A stretch of 64,000 bases of DNA, from NCBI GenBank assembly GCA_008933995.1, contig WARS01000016.1, positions 7,540,215 through 7,604,214 on the forward strand. The letters are read 5' to 3'. The position numbers and the translations under genes are program-made. Shown one piece after another: positions 24,451-37,900 of this stretch (position 1 is the first letter of the stretch; the number at the start of each line of letters is the position of its first letter). The notes under the pieces are model-generated. The model was not told where the DNA came from, did no database searches, and saw nothing but the letters and a program-made list of their open reading frames with translations. The DNA comes from Datnioides undecimradiatus. Taxonomy: Eukaryota > Chordata > Actinopteri > Lobotiformes > Datnioididae.

Positions 24451-24630
24451 CCACCTGAGACAGGTCAAAACCAACTCGAAACCAAATTAGGTCCCACAGA
24501 CGTGCAGCTGTTGCTGGACCTTGCCAAAGACTGCCACTATTATCTTGCTGAATTACACCCTATTATCAATTATCGTGCTCAGATATTTGAAATGCTGAGC
24601 TGGTTCAGTGATCTGACCTCTGATGACTAA
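24451..24630 (+). other. Orphan open frame behind a splice-acceptor-like site
   Basis: CCCTTTTGTTGCAG at 24437-24450 is a good acceptor. It is followed by 59 open codons with a protein-like composition (rich in L, D, E, Y; one C; acidic end SDLTSDD) and a TAA at 24628-24630. No family was recognised and no upstream donor or exon was found. It may be a terminal exon of an unrecognised gene, part of an old element, or chance. Low confidence that it is coding. Confidence 0.2.
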
Positions 24631-26826
24631 GAGATGGTATTTCCTCCCAAAGATTTTTCGTTCTGTGCGCCAGTGTCGGCCATCATTACCTTAAATTTTC
24701 AATTTTCCTTCTCCTTCTTTTTGTCTTTGTCCTGTTTTCTGTTACATGACAACAGCAGATTTCCACTCAGAGACAGGAAAAGTGTGCCTCCTGCTCAAGT
24801 TCAGTTCTACAATCCCGGTCTCTCCTGCTGACAGTGCCGTCAGCTGCACAGTCAATCACAGTGGTTGGCAGTAGAAGAGGTTGTACCACCATCTGGTTCA
24901 AAAGTGGTTCAAAAGCCGACATCACTGGCACTCATCACTGGAGCAAAGAGCAGCCAACAGACTGGAGTGGCGTTGCCCTGCCTCGTGTTTCCGTTTCTGG
25001 CAAACTTCTTTGTACTGTGTCATTTTGAGACTTGGTTTGTAACGTTTACAGCCGGCCACGTTGTTTCTCCTGCATTACATCTTTGCTCAACGATGAAGAT
25101 GAAAAAACCAAAATGCATTTTATTGAAAAAATGAGGGTCTGGCTCCAATCAACAGTTTCCACTGTATGATTGGTGATAGGAGGCAGTCCATTGGTGACAC
25201 AGTGGAAGAATGCTGCATATCAGCCATGGTGTCATTCACCCTGAGACAGTCGGATAATCTAAAATCCAGACCACCCACTCATAAAGCCAAATTTATATAA
25301 GTATCTCAAGTCATGCACAAACATGTTTATGTTATGTGGCAGTTTTTTTTGTGTGTGGTTGAAGTTCATCATCTCACATCATTTGATGGTCTCAGATTGG
25401 ACCAAGGGGACGTGACTTGAAACATAATTGTTTTGGATTCTGGCCCTAAATGGGATTCAAATGAATCCAAAAATTTAATGAATCCAAAGACCATTGACAC
25501 ATCTTTTGCAAACCAAATAGATGTTAAAAAATGCTGAACATTTTCTAATGCAACCAAGAAGCAGAGCAGTGAGCTGTGCTGTCTGGGTGTTCATAGGGTT
25601 GGTTTGACACATGCAGGCACAATGGTCAATGAAGTGGTCAGGTTATATGGAGACTCCAAATTGCTCTAGGCATTAATGTGAGTGTGAATGGTTGTCTCTC
25701 TGTACCTGTTGTTACAGTCGCTGGTTGACATTTGTCAATGACGGGCTGCCAAACTTCAAGAAGACAAGTCTTATCTAATATGAGCTTGTCAGAGGGGACG
25801 ACGTCAAGTGAGAGAGGGGAGAGACAGGAACCCACGAGAGTGTCAGGATGCTGCTGACGTCCAACTTTTCATTGAGACTGTGATGGACAGTGAATAATAG
25901 CCTTCAGTTTAGCAAGCAGAAGACGGTGTGGTCGTTGTTCAGGTAAGAGCTGAATCCTTCCTGCCGCTTGAAACTGTCAGGAGTAGCTGGAACAGCCAAA
26001 AGTCATAGGACCTATCGACCAGTCATTTTACCTGTATAACCTGTGCTGCTGCAATAACTGGGCCCTGTTACAGACCCTGTCTCTTAGGAATTACTTTGTA
26101 CTTAAGTGCTTCTTAATCTTTCAATAACTACAGACATTTCTGTAGCTTAATCCTTCCCTAAACAACCTAAACACAAACATTAAAAAGTCATGACAAGCAA
26201 ATATTGTATAACAACATCAGATGTTTTGTCTTCATCATTTTACTGATGTGTTGTTTAGTTATTTTATTAGAAAAAGTAATCCAGTGATCCAATCAAACCC
26301 AATTGAAAAGTGGTTTTAGACAGGCTAAACTGGCTACCTACCACATATTGAAACAAATGCATGGATGACTCAGGTCGAAGGCCGGTGAGCGGCAGGAAGG
26401 TTCTCTCACCAAATTAAAACTCATGAAGTAAACGCAACAGTTGCTTACACCTTTGGCTGAAGCCACTCTCCACATCAAATTTAAGGTTTAGATAACTTCA
26501 GTTTTATTTGGGCCTGACATTATCACACAAATTGGACCCCAAAAGTTTCTGCTTCAACACACCGCTTCCTAAAGTGGTTACACATCGGAGGAGCGAGGTT
26601 TCAGGATGCGGCTTGAAGACGGAGGCATTTAAACTTTCTCAACATCTGGAGAGAATGTGAATCAGCTGCAGTCTGTCTTTAATACTCCTCCTGTCTTCTC
26701 ACATCGCTGTGTGATCTGCACAACACACACAAAGTTACTGCATTAAGTTAAAGTTTTGTGTTTATGGATATGCATAAAGAAACATATGTTTGTTTATATA
26801 ATCGTATAGTTTAGTGTGTGTGTAAG

Positions 26827-26843
26827 TGAGAGAGAGAGAGTGA

Positions 26844-26891
<48 letters not shown>
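26827..26891 (+). repeat. (GA)n + (TG)n compound microsatellite
   Basis: GAGA run, then TGAGTC, then 45 bp of uninterrupted TG. Confidence 0.95.
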
Positions 26892-26894
<3 letters not shown>

Positions 26895-27357
26895 TGGTGA
26901 TTCTGACCGCTTTGCTGGATCATTCAACGGCAAAACAACTGCAACGGACGGCTGAACAAACCCATTACTCTGGCTCAGTGCTTCTGACACACACACACGC
27001 GCACACACACACACGCTCAAGACTCAACAGTGACCTGCGGTGACTTCAGAATACCACATGACCCGCTACAGTGTACAGCGATGCACTGCGTGGGAAGAGA
27101 GCATAGAATGAAAGACGTGGTGGAGTGGAATAAAAAAAAAAGATGGAGAGTCGAGAGAAGCAAGGAGAAAACTCTGGAGGAGGAGAGAGATTGTTTCAAA
27201 GAAGAAGAAGAAAGAGAGAGGAGACAGAGAGTAGGAGGGAGAAAGAATTAATTCCCTCAGTGTTTGTTGTCACCAGAGGGGGCAATAGAATATTTCTAAT
27301 CCACTTTCCTACATACAGTCACAAACCAACCTACCTGTCCTGTACCATCATCTACAG

Positions 27358-27378
27358 GTGTGTGTGCGAGTGTGTGTT

Positions 27379-27415
<37 letters not shown>

Positions 27416-27425
27416 ATGTGTGTGT
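27358..27425 (+). repeat. (TG)n microsatellite with TTTA interruptions
   Basis: TG blocks interrupted by CGAG, TTTA and TTTA; the longest pure block is about 32 bp. Confidence 0.95.
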
Positions 27426-28450
27426 CAGTGTCTGCATCTGTGTTTGTTGGGAAGGTGTGGGCATTAAATTGAGCGATGGAGTGCTCTCATTGATTTCCAC
27501 AGTAAAGGAAAAGTAATCTTCTCTGGGCTGGGCTCAGTGTTTGTGTGTGTGTGCGCGCGCACGTGTGTCGCTCGGTGATTGAAACACTGGTCAGAAAACA
27601 GTATTAAAAGATTTTATAGGCTCTCCTCACAGATATATCACTCCAAAATCAGTTGATAGCGGATTATAATGGCAGCAATAAAACAGGAACAGTATCCGTA
27701 CAGTCCAAACAGAAGCCGCCCCCCACCCCATCAGCCCCCCACGGTGAGCGTCACGTGCTCGTATTTGTGATGATGTGGAAGGTTTCAGGTCAGCTTTGCC
27801 GCTGCAGCTCTAAATTGCTTTCCAGCGAACTGGTACATGACATTTCTCAACCTGTAGAAGGGGAGAAATACACTATTTGCCTCGGAGAGCAAATCGTATG
27901 GGCGAGTAAAGTGTCATTGGCTTGTGGGATTTACCGTGTCTGAAATTGAGGAGACCTTTTAATATGAAAAGGAGTTGTTGTTGTTTTTTTTTTAACATTA
28001 TGAACAGTGTCCTCCTAGTGTCTGCCTGATGTCCTTGTATACACAGTCAATGGCGTCTCTCTCTTACAGACTGTATCTGACCTCTCCTCCCTGTTGAAGC
28101 TTTGTCTTTTATCCCATTACAACACGAGACGCGCTGAGAAATAAATCAAGCCGTGTTTCATTTATTTATTTATTTTTATTTTCTATTGGTAGTGGTCAAG
28201 AGACACATGCAGGACCTTAGCGATGAAACATAACCAAGGTTAATTCAATATAATCTGTTGCACGTGTTGATTTATCTGTTTGTCGATAGTGCAGACAGAC
28301 ACAGTGTCTGGAGATATTTGTCTTATTGATTTAACCACATATTGTTTTTATAATGTATCTTACATTAGAGCCACTGACACTGTTTAGACACGTGAAAACA
28401 TATAAATCTCCCAATAATGGATACTGGGAATGGATGAGGTGATAAATGGG

Positions 28451-28492
28451 TGTGCATGTGTTTGTGTGTGTAGGTGTGTGTGTGTGTGTGTG
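28451..28492 (+). repeat. Interrupted (TG)n microsatellite
   Basis: TG repeat with CATG, TTTG and TAGG interruptions. Confidence 0.9.
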
Positions 28493-30513
28493 AACATGTT
28501 GTCACAGTAAGATTTTTTTGTTTTTTTGTTTTTGTTTTTTTACAAAGCAGCAAGACGTATCAAGATTTTCAATGAAATGTTTACGTGTGATATGAAGAGT
28601 GTTTGCAGGAAATGCTGTTTTGGTTTGTGTTTCCGGCATTTCCTGTTTTATTTTGATAGAATCCTTATCTCCTCTCAGTTCACTTTCCGTCCCGCCTGTC
28701 TTCATAGTCACCGGTGTTTAATTCGCTCGTTTGTTTCAGCGGAGTGTCGTTAGCCTTCTCAGTATTTACTGTGAGTCGTGCCTCTGTGCTGTGCCAGCTA
28801 GTTGATTTACTTTGTGTGTTACTGCCTCCCTCCTTGTGTTTCCCCACATGTTTTGGGTTTACGCTTTATTTCACTGGACACTGTCTGTTTTTTCCGGGTT
28901 TTGACAGAGCCACCTGCAAAGCCTTTTGCATTTTTGTTAGATTAAACTTAGATTTAATATTAAATTGTTGAAATGCAACTGATGTGCCTCTGAAACATTT
29001 AGGTCCATCCCTTTTTTTGTCCCATGCATTGTTCAAGACATGCTGATGATGCAGTGATTAGCAATCTTCTTAAATAGTTGATAACAAAAGTAAATGTAAA
29101 CATATTTTCTATGAATTCTTTTAAAAGTATCGTATTTTAGGCAAAAATGGTGAAAAGTTGGGATGGTGCATGTCTCGTCACACTGACTTATCTCTGCTGC
29201 AGCCACAGTACAACAAAGATAAATATTTCAAAGATCTCAAAACATCCGCATTAACAGCAGGCTTTGATCTTAGCAAAAGCTTCTTTCAAGGCTCACCATT
29301 TCACACAAACGGCAATCATTGTAATTATTACAATCACACAGGAAGGAATCCATTGTGGAGCAGGATGACAGCATGATGCAACGTACAGTAAATGCGCATA
29401 AAAACACACACATGGAGAGCAAAACTGGCGTTTCACTTTGATTCCCGAGCAGAAACCTTGCTCTCAGTGTGGCTCTTTGCTATTGTGCTCCCTTCCTGTA
29501 TGTGTAATCAATAGAGCTGTCAAATCACATGATACTTCAGCAGTTACAGTTTACCCATTCAGCCTCACTTTATTGTTGATTACATCTGTTTTGATTAGTC
29601 GACTTGCAGTATACCTGCAGGGGGGGAAGCACGGCTCATTTATGTGATTGCCAATCATACAATCAGAACAGCTATTATGCTATTATGAATTATGCCTATT
29701 CAACTGCCAAGCTCTGTACTGCTGGTTTGACAGGGAAAGTTTGCGCTCTGCAGCACTTCTAGTGTTACAGCAAACAGCACCTGTAAAAGAAATGTTTTAT
29801 TCGGCCCTGGTGCATCATTTTTTTTGCCTTTTTATGTTTTTTTTTATACATCAATCAAATTAAATGCCTCTCTTGTGATCCAAACATGTGCCTGCAAGAG
29901 TTTTTGCAGAACTTGCAAATGGTGAAATGTAAAAAAAACAAATCAACTAACAAACATGCCCACCTTTAGTTTGGAAGTGGAGAGTTTCAGTATGATTCAT
30001 GCTTTTATTTCAGTTCTCCTATACCTTGCTAGAATTTATCTGAAACGTGTGGAAAACTATTGAGATACTGTACAACATATGCACGCAGCATGAATCTGCA
30101 TTGTCAGAGTCACTCGAGGAGACGGTAGATGCTTTTGTATGAAATGAGGAGGACATAACTGTAGAGGACTGACTCCAACCAGCTTCATTTTCTCTTTGTA
30201 TGTCTCTCTCAGGAGTTTTTAAATGAATAATCCTTCATATTCTCCGTTTTTCAAAACAAACCCATTCTCTGCGAGTGAATCGACTTACGGCGAAGTGGAA
30301 GTGAAAAGGGAACGAGTCGATGAATTCTTTTTTTTGTTTTTTTTTGTTTTTTGCCTAATTCGTTTCAGACCTTGGAGACAGATAATAAAAACAATTTCTA
30401 CAGTGTTGTACAGTAATTTTTACTAAGTACTGGGCCAGGGGAGTGTAAATAATAGGGAAGCAAACCTTTTAAAAGGGGCTTAATGATAAACAATGTACCA
30501 ATGAAGACAAAAT

Positions 30514-30555
30514 GGTGTGTGTGTGTGTGTGTGTGTGTCTGTGTGTGTCTGTGTG
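30514..30555 (+). repeat. (TG)n microsatellite
   Basis: TG repeat with two TCTG interruptions. Confidence 0.95.
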
Positions 30556-31152
30556 CCTGATGAAAAAAATGAATATAGAGGTGGTTTGATATGGAAAAGG
30601 GCTTCATCGTCGGTGGATCGCAGCACACAACATTCGTCTTCAGCTACTTCATCCACTAAGTGACCTGTGGCATCAGCATTTCATCAGCCCTGTTTGACCG
30701 CTTTACAGTAAGTGCACATCCTTTTCTCATCACCCACACATTTTTGTCTTCATTTCACAGGCAATAAAAGTGATGTGGGACCCGTTGCCAATAAAAGCCC
30801 AACGCAGGACACTTTGGGGAACTTAATTGTGTAACTGCCGACATACGTCTGTGGAAGTATAAAAAAACAACAACAGCACATGCAAATAATTAATTACCTG
30901 ACATGACAGCAACCAACCCTTCCCCCTCCCTGTGTGCTGCTATTGCTCTGTTCTGTTTTTGTTTTTGTTTTTTTGTTACTATTATGTGTTTGATTCCTGC
31001 AACCTAATTTAATTTCCACTGCTGAAAGCCTCCGAACGCTGCTGTCACTTTGTGTGTAAGCAGCGGTGGCAACAGCTCTGCTAATTTCCCCCTCTGTCCT
31101 CTCTGTGGAGGCTTAAACCTTATGTCTCGTGTCTCAGTATCAACTACCCTGA

Positions 31153-31155
<3 letters not shown>

Positions 31156-31191
<36 letters not shown>

Positions 31192-31194
31192 GCG
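31156..31194 (+). repeat. (AC)n(CG)n alternating purine-pyrimidine tract
   Basis: AC repeat running into CGCGCG, a Z-DNA-prone composition. Confidence 0.95.
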
Positions 31195-31579
31195 TGGAGG
31201 CTAACTCACAGTTACACATTCATGCACTCTTCCCAATAGCCTGAGGACAGCCTGGAGCAACTCCAATTAACAGCAGCACTCACTAAACAAAAATCGCAAA
31301 CTCCTCTGTTCTGTAAATTTTGAGGGACTTTAAAAGGAGGCCGCTGTAAATTCTGTCCTTTAGGGGGAATATTTGCCTAGAGCAACGTGGCACAGGACAC
31401 GCACACACACATATGTAAGCATATAAAAGCAACACACACCGCCACTGGGAGGGGTTTGATCAGTATCTTTCCGACGACTTTTTTATCTTTATTACCACCG
31501 TCATCATTCTAACCTCCGCAGCAACCAACATCTCGCCCTGGAGAGAAAACACACACATGATGAACACACACAGACACAC

Positions 31580-32060
31580 ACTGCCTAATGGAAGGTTGAG
31601 AGTGGGTGGATGAGAAGGAGAATGCTGGTATACAGGGGAGGGATAGCGGGTCGGATGTAGAGACAGGAGAAAGGCTGAGGGAAGCTTAAGGATGAGAGGG
31701 AAGTAAGGAGGAGGAAAACAGAGGTAGAAAGGCATGAGGGCAGAGGGAGGTACATGCTGTGTTGAGGGAAAGATGAAAGGGGGATTAAAGGAGTGAGAGA
31801 GTTTAAGTGGGAGGGCAGGAAAGCAACGTAACGGCTGGAAGAATGGCGGCGCAGCAAGGAGGGCTTCTTCGGCTAATTCATCTGAATTGGGAAGTAACAA
31901 GTGAAGGAGGGAGGAGGAAATAAGAAAGACAGTTGAAATAGCCTCGAGTGGTGCCGGTGATATGCACGATGAATAATGGAAGGACAGAAGGTGCATAAGG
32001 AATTGAGATGCTACGAGATGGCAAGAGGGAGGTGGAGAAAAGACGGGTTGAGTTAGAAGT
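31580..32060 (+). repeat. Long purine-rich tract
   Basis: About 480 bp dominated by A and G in irregular GAGGGA, GGAGG and AAGGA units. It produces long Leu/Pro/Ser open frames on the minus strand (up to about 205 codons at 31460-32077) that are compositional artefacts. Confidence 0.75.
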
Positions 32061-32324
32061 AATAAAACAGAGACCATCTATCATCCCACTTGTTCCTTAA
32101 GAGTGGGGACAGAAAGATAGATACTTAGATAACACAAAGGGGGGTTTAACACGAGAGGTTTCTTTGAAAAGACTCAAATTAGATTGACCAAAGAAAAGAA
32201 GCAGCACTTGACATAAGAGAGAAATTTCATTAGGGTGGGAGCATTATCAAATGAAAATACAGCTGATAGTTTCTTCGCTTCTTTCCCGTTATTTTGTCAA
32301 ATCCTCTTTTCTGTCACATCAGTA

Positions 32325-32390
32325 AAGATAAGTCAAGTCAAATTTTATTTGTCAAGCCCAAAATCACAATCAGGCAGGTTGGCTGTACCT
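32325..32390 (+). repeat. Fragment of a common fish repeat (AGTCAAGTCAAATTTTATTTG...CCCAAAATCACAA)
   Basis: Matches from memory a widespread fish repeat reading AAGTCAA-TTTATTT-ATA-AGCCCAAAATCACAA. Short and without clear ends. Confidence 0.5.
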
Positions 32391-32440
32391 ACAGCATCCT
32401 GCTTACACACTTTCTGGTGACATAAATGAGTCTGATTGGT

Positions 32441-33215
32441 TAAAGGAGCAGTTCAGCATTTTAAGAAACAGGCTTCATTCAGAGAGTTATATGAGAATAT
32501 TCGTATCTGTCATGGTTGTGTGTTCAGACCGAAGATTCACAGCTACTTGGAATGTGCTGATCTGCAACACCGCGAAAGTTTATGCCAATGTGACTCGATA
32601 CATTAATGACTGCTGGGATTGACAATATGGGTTAGGACAGTGATAGTGAGGTACATGCAAGATGTTCCTAGCTGTCCATCGTGCTTCAACGGAGGGAGAA
32701 AGGAGTTCATCCCAGCTTGGCACAGGAAGTCTCCCCTCTTTTGTAACCTACTGCCGTCTATTGCAGAAGCAGTTCCATCACTGATATGAGCTGGTGTCAT
32801 TTCAACCAGCTGACTTTCCTACGAGCTGATTGGATATTAAAACAGGTGACGAGCTTTATGTACGAAAACCAGTGACACTTGCAGTTTGACAAGCCGAGTC
32901 GCAGGTGGCCCCATCAGCCAGCTTGAACCTTTAAATCTTTGGTCTGAACCGGGTTTAAAGCACTGAGCTGGAGCCTGGAGGCGATTAGCCAAGCTTAGCA
33001 TGAAGACTGAATACACTGGCAAACAGCTAACCTGCTTCTCTGTCTAGTGACAAAACAAATGTAGGCCTATGAACTCCTGTATTGCATTACCTTTGTTTAT
33101 TGTTCCAACAAAATTGCATGGAGTGCATGGATTAATTTGAGCTTCAGAGGTGCCTGTCAGTTTATTTTGTCTCCCTACGCCCCCAGTATTTATGCTAAGC
33201 TAAGCTAACCATGTT
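32441..33215 (+). mobile_element. Family A fish repeat, interrupted copy
   Basis: Begins TTAAAGGAGCAGTTCAGCATTTT and GAGAGTTATATGAGAATATT, matching the family A left end. The family A interior reappears at 32,950-33,030 (GCGATTAGCCAAGCTTAGCATGA, AACAGCTAACCTG) and 33,180-33,215 (CAGTATTTATGCTAAGCTAAGCTAACC). The 350-400 bp between the left end and the interior are not recognised and may be an insertion. The right end is missing. Confidence 0.55.
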
Positions 33216-34709
33216 CAGGATTGTAGATTTTTTTTTACTATACTCGCATTGTTTTACAATAATCTTGGGAAAAAAACGAAAATTCATATTTAATATAAAT
33301 TTTAAATTTACTATCCTTCAGGTGAAAATCATTTCCAATTTGGTCTTAAGAAAAAAACCATTAAAACATGTTAATCTGTGATGCATCTACATGCTTTACT
33401 ACTACTTTAGCAGCTACATTATTAATTGCAACAAACAGCAGCACAGCACAACCATGCAGCTCTTATGCAGTAAGGTATGCATACAAATGAGAACAACTGT
33501 AAAGAAGAGTTGCAGCCCAAAGTTCATAAAGGATGAGACATATTTAGAGTTACCACAAAATGCTGCATGACTGAGGGTAAAAGAAGTTAAATCCTTTCTT
33601 TTACCTACAACTAAATCAAATTTTTATTTTAAAGTTTGAAAATACCTTCTTTTTTTTGATATACCTGTACCTGAATGAACCAGACAGCATCAGGAAGGCA
33701 TATCAAGCTGAACTACAAGAGTTCAAGTCCCCCGTTGGTGAAAGTGTTCCCACGTGGACTGAAATGGCCTTAAGCAAGACTCACAGTCTAGCAGAGGTCA
33801 CTGCTACGAAACTGACCCTGTCCTGCCTGTGGATACACAAGAGATGATCTCTCAGGTGATCAAAATGGAACATGTTATATTAATGGTTAATGCTCGGGCT
33901 ACTGCATGTTGGCAGCAGCAGCTTAAATCAGACTTAGAAATCTGACAGAAGCAACAACCACATAAAGGCTGATTTTTGCAAATCAGATTCCCCTTGTTGA
34001 CTTTCAAGCACTTCTCGCTGACTGCACTTAAGCTCTAAACATCATTTTCAGATACTCCCTGGCCCCTGTCTCTTCCACACAACAGAGAAAAGTCTTCAAT
34101 GAGTAAGCTGAACTCTAAACTTTAACAGTGAAATTGACCAGATGTGACAATACAAGTGATTTAATATGTCAGTATAATGGAGCCTTTTCTGCACTTCCAT
34201 CAGCAGTTAGAGGGTCCCTGCATGAGAGTTGATGGAACAGAAGCACTTAAGTTAATTAAGCAGCCTTATCTATGGTCCCTGCGCTCAGAGAAAAAGAGAC
34301 CCGTTTGAATTGACGATAGCTACGTAATTACCCTTTATCTCCTCTTAGAGAGGTTAGGAGTTCTTTAATGAAGAGCAGTTTTGTTTAAGAGAGAACTGGA
34401 ATATAAATGGTAGTTGCGTGTGTGTGTATGTGTGTGTGTGCGCATCCATGTCTAATGGATATGTGTGTGTGTGTGTGATCAGGGTGACTATTTTAAAATT
34501 TAATTATTACTGTCTGGTCTGACCATTGTCCTTCAGCAATGCAAATTTGAACACTTAAACACACACACACACACACACTTTACTTTCCATGCCGTGCAGC
34601 TTCTTTTGGGATTTCATCAGCCATCTTACAGTAAGGTTTAGATGAACTACATAACACCTCTGAAACATAATCCCTTTTTTGATATTGATTGCCTGTTTAA
34701 AATTGTGAG

Positions 34710-34753
34710 GGTGTGTGTGTGTGTGAGAGAGAGAGCGAAAGAGAGAGAGAGAG
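34710..34753 (+). repeat. (GT)n(GA)n compound microsatellite
   Basis: GT repeat followed by two GA blocks separated by GCGAAA. Confidence 0.95.
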
Positions 34754-34955
34754 CTATTGTCTCAGATTTGGAGTGTTTACTCCTATCTTGGGAAGGGTGC
34801 CACACTCCTCCGTTGGCCTTATAATACGGTCTTTGGCTCTTGCAAAGAGAGGAGATTCATACATTAGAAAATCCTACTTTGTACCCTCCAGCTCTGCTTG
34901 ATCTAATGAAAAGACAGCTTGTGCACTGATGAAAATAGCCTGGCAGCAATTATTT

Positions 34956-34975
34956 AAAAAAAAAAAAAAAAAAAA
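34956..34975 (+). repeat. (A)20 homopolymer
   Basis: Twenty consecutive A; no retroposed sequence recognised upstream. Confidence 0.9.
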
Positions 34976-37900
34976 GCTGTTGTCTGAATCAGAATCATTT
35001 CACTATTTACCCCAAAAAACTGGGAATTCATCCTGGTGTGATCACTGGTTATTCTGCGTGACTCATTATCAGTAAAAATACTACATTAGAGTAACTCTAC
35101 ATATGTGACTTTGCACTGCACAAACAGATGTTTTTAACAGATGTTCACAGGAGTTAGACCAAACATTCTGAATATGTTTATTATGTTAAATTGAGCCATA
35201 GGCTGAGAGAAACGAAGCGTCGTCAGTAGGCTAAATGATCAACATTAGGTCCTCGTATACTACAACTACAACGATGTGAATGTAGAGTGAGCATGTAGAG
35301 TCGACAAGAGGGAAATTCATTATCTGTCCAAACTGTCCATGAGCAGCACAGCATGACTCAGCATGATAAGCTAAAGATTTGTCTCTATATATTCCTGCCA
35401 CTCCTGTTGAAGGTGCAGCGTCGTGGATGAGGAACGGTTAATTCATAAATTTAAAATTAGAGGTCAACTATACGTATATTTATCTATACTTTATTGATAT
35501 GATAAACCCTCATTTAACTAAAAAATGCTGGCTGGAGGGAGATCAGCAGAGGAAATTGAAGGTTTTGATAAGACTCATCAATGAGCCTCACTGTGACACG
35601 GTTGACATGTTTCTTCCTCTGTGCCAGCTGTTTTTGGAAATGATTTGGCCATTTTTAAAAATGAATGTGTCTGAGTTGAAATCAAAGGGTTTTGTTGCTG
35701 TTGCAAACTAACAGAACGCAGCATGGTTATGCACATGCAGCAGTTGAGAGCAATAAGTTTCAATTAACAATGGGACCTACACCAAACTCAGTGTAGAGAA
35801 GGATGGACATGGCACTAAAACAAAATCCCTTAACCTCATCAAAGTTTTTTCTTTCCATAAGCATGTTCAATAGTTGTTTTTGTTCCTAAACGTAACCAAA
35901 ACTAAAAATGGATTATTCAACATTGATTAAGGATTGGTGATTGAAACAATTGTCATTTTACATCAGATGGGACATCACATGTGACAGTGTGTCATACAGA
36001 TGCCATGGGCGATGTATTTTGTCATGGAACTTGAAAGACTGGGCATATCATCCCACCACTCTGATTGTTGCTGGGAAGACGTCCTGACAAACTGTTCTGC
36101 TGAGAGCACGGCAACAGTGTTTCTCAGGAGTAACTGAGTGCCGACGTGGCGCGATTTATGTGGATTTATGTGAGCTCCAACAAGTGTCTGACCACCTTGG
36201 ACTGGGTAACGAAAATTCTAAGTATCCTTATTTATATTTTTATATGATTTACATTTCAATTTTAAAAGGGACGTTTGGAGTGAGAGTACGTGGTTTGTTA
36301 TCATTTTGTAAAGAAACTGTCTCCGTGCCTGAGGACATGGAGCACTGGATCTACAGTGTAGCTTCAACTAACAGCTACCCTTGCAAGAATCATGCCTATA
36401 GAACAGTTTTCATAGTGGACACACTCTGGATTGAATGTTATCGTAGATGAAAAGGTATTTCCAATGCAAAGGTTGTTTTTTTTTTTTAGTGGATATTATG
36501 AGACAGGCCACAGTATAGAAAAATATCAAATTTGGGGCGGTGTAGCGTACGTAATATAAGGAAATATAAACATTTGTGTAAGTTTAAGAGCCAGGGTATG
36601 ACTGTGAGTAAATGCCACTTTCCTGATCGAGCCCTGTAGCTGGATAATAAATATGTATGCTTTAGGTGAAAGAGATGGAATAGGGAATGAGAGAGAAGAA
36701 CAATAGAAGGGACAGAAAACAGACACCCAGGAAGAGCTGGAGCGGGGGATTCAAAATAGGGAGAGACGTGAAAGAGCCTTTGATCAGCAGGGAGAGATGG
36801 AATAAAGTCACCCCGCTTCCATTACCAGCCTGTTGCTATGAAAGTGGAAGTGCGGTATGTTTCTCTGCTCTCCACGGGGCTTTGTCACACACTGAGAGGC
36901 CTAGTGGTGCACACACATGCTCAGCCCACTTTTGTTCAAAGACACATTTGTCAAGGTTACTTTCTGAAGGGCAACGCTTTTTAGCGGGGCATGTTTGAGA
37001 TGGTGTTAGTCCGGGGATGATAAAGGTGAAAGAGCATTGGTGGTGGAGTACACTCAATTGATTAAAGTGGGGAGGGCCTTATACACCTGTATATAGCTAT
37101 GTACAAGGCCATTCCTTTGTGCTCCATCCACAATCTCCTCTTTCAGATCACTGAAGAGCACCTCTGCAGAGAGTACACTGTGTCTTCGCTTCTGAATCAT
37201 CTTGCAAAAACACTTGAACTCATGACATTCGTGTCATTTTGCTGTTTTCCTCTGCAATATATAGGGTTTGTGACAGGTTGAAGTTATAATTTAAGCAGAG
37301 CAGCGTGTGTTTCAGCAGAGATCGATAACATGCACATTCCCTGTCCATATTTTTTTTGGAGTTGTCTGCAATTTGTTTTCTCTCGCTTCTCCCCCGGCTT
37401 CAAACTGTCTCTTCTGTTCAGACACTGAAATTATCAGCTGCTCGGATGCTGCGTTTGTTTTTGACACATCACCTGAGCAGCAGCTACGTAAATGAGAAGG
37501 TTTGTCACTCCAATTTTTAACACCCATGAAGAACTTTGAATCAAACTGACTCACCATTTATAACAATGAGGCTGTGGTGATCCATTGCAGCTCAACAGCC
37601 ATGCAAAGTACAGCCTCCAAAATGACCCTGGAGTTTAATAAATACCTCTCTATGACATCTCTTACAAAAACCAGATCATCATTATTGCAGAGATGTTGTG
37701 TCACACTGTTGGTTTGAGGGAGGTGTGCCTTAACCTTATATGGGACTGTCTCATCCACTGCATGGGACACAGTCATAAGTGGGTGTGCACCACCTGTTAG
37801 GTAGGAAAACCCCCTGTTGGCGAACTAGAAGCCCCATATTTGCCACACCGAGCAGTTCATCCTCCAACCTGGAGCTTTTTATGCTCTAAAACTGCAACTA

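Larger units (their letters stand above)
24631..32324. other. Gene-free region with many microsatellites
   Basis: No exon supported. Main simple repeats: 26827-26891 (GA then TG), 26988-27016 (CA), 27358-27425 (TG), 27551-27562 (alternating CG palindrome), 28451-28492, 30514-30555, 31156-31194. Purine-rich tracts cover 27,120-27,245 and 31,580-32,060. The high-complexity block 27,600-27,960 and 30,740-30,900 are candidates for conserved noncoding elements, unverified. Confidence 0.4.

Noticed and set aside
31460-32077. 205-codon minus-strand open frame
   Set aside because: It is the complement of a purine-rich tract; the Leu/Pro/Ser/Phe bias is a compositional effect.
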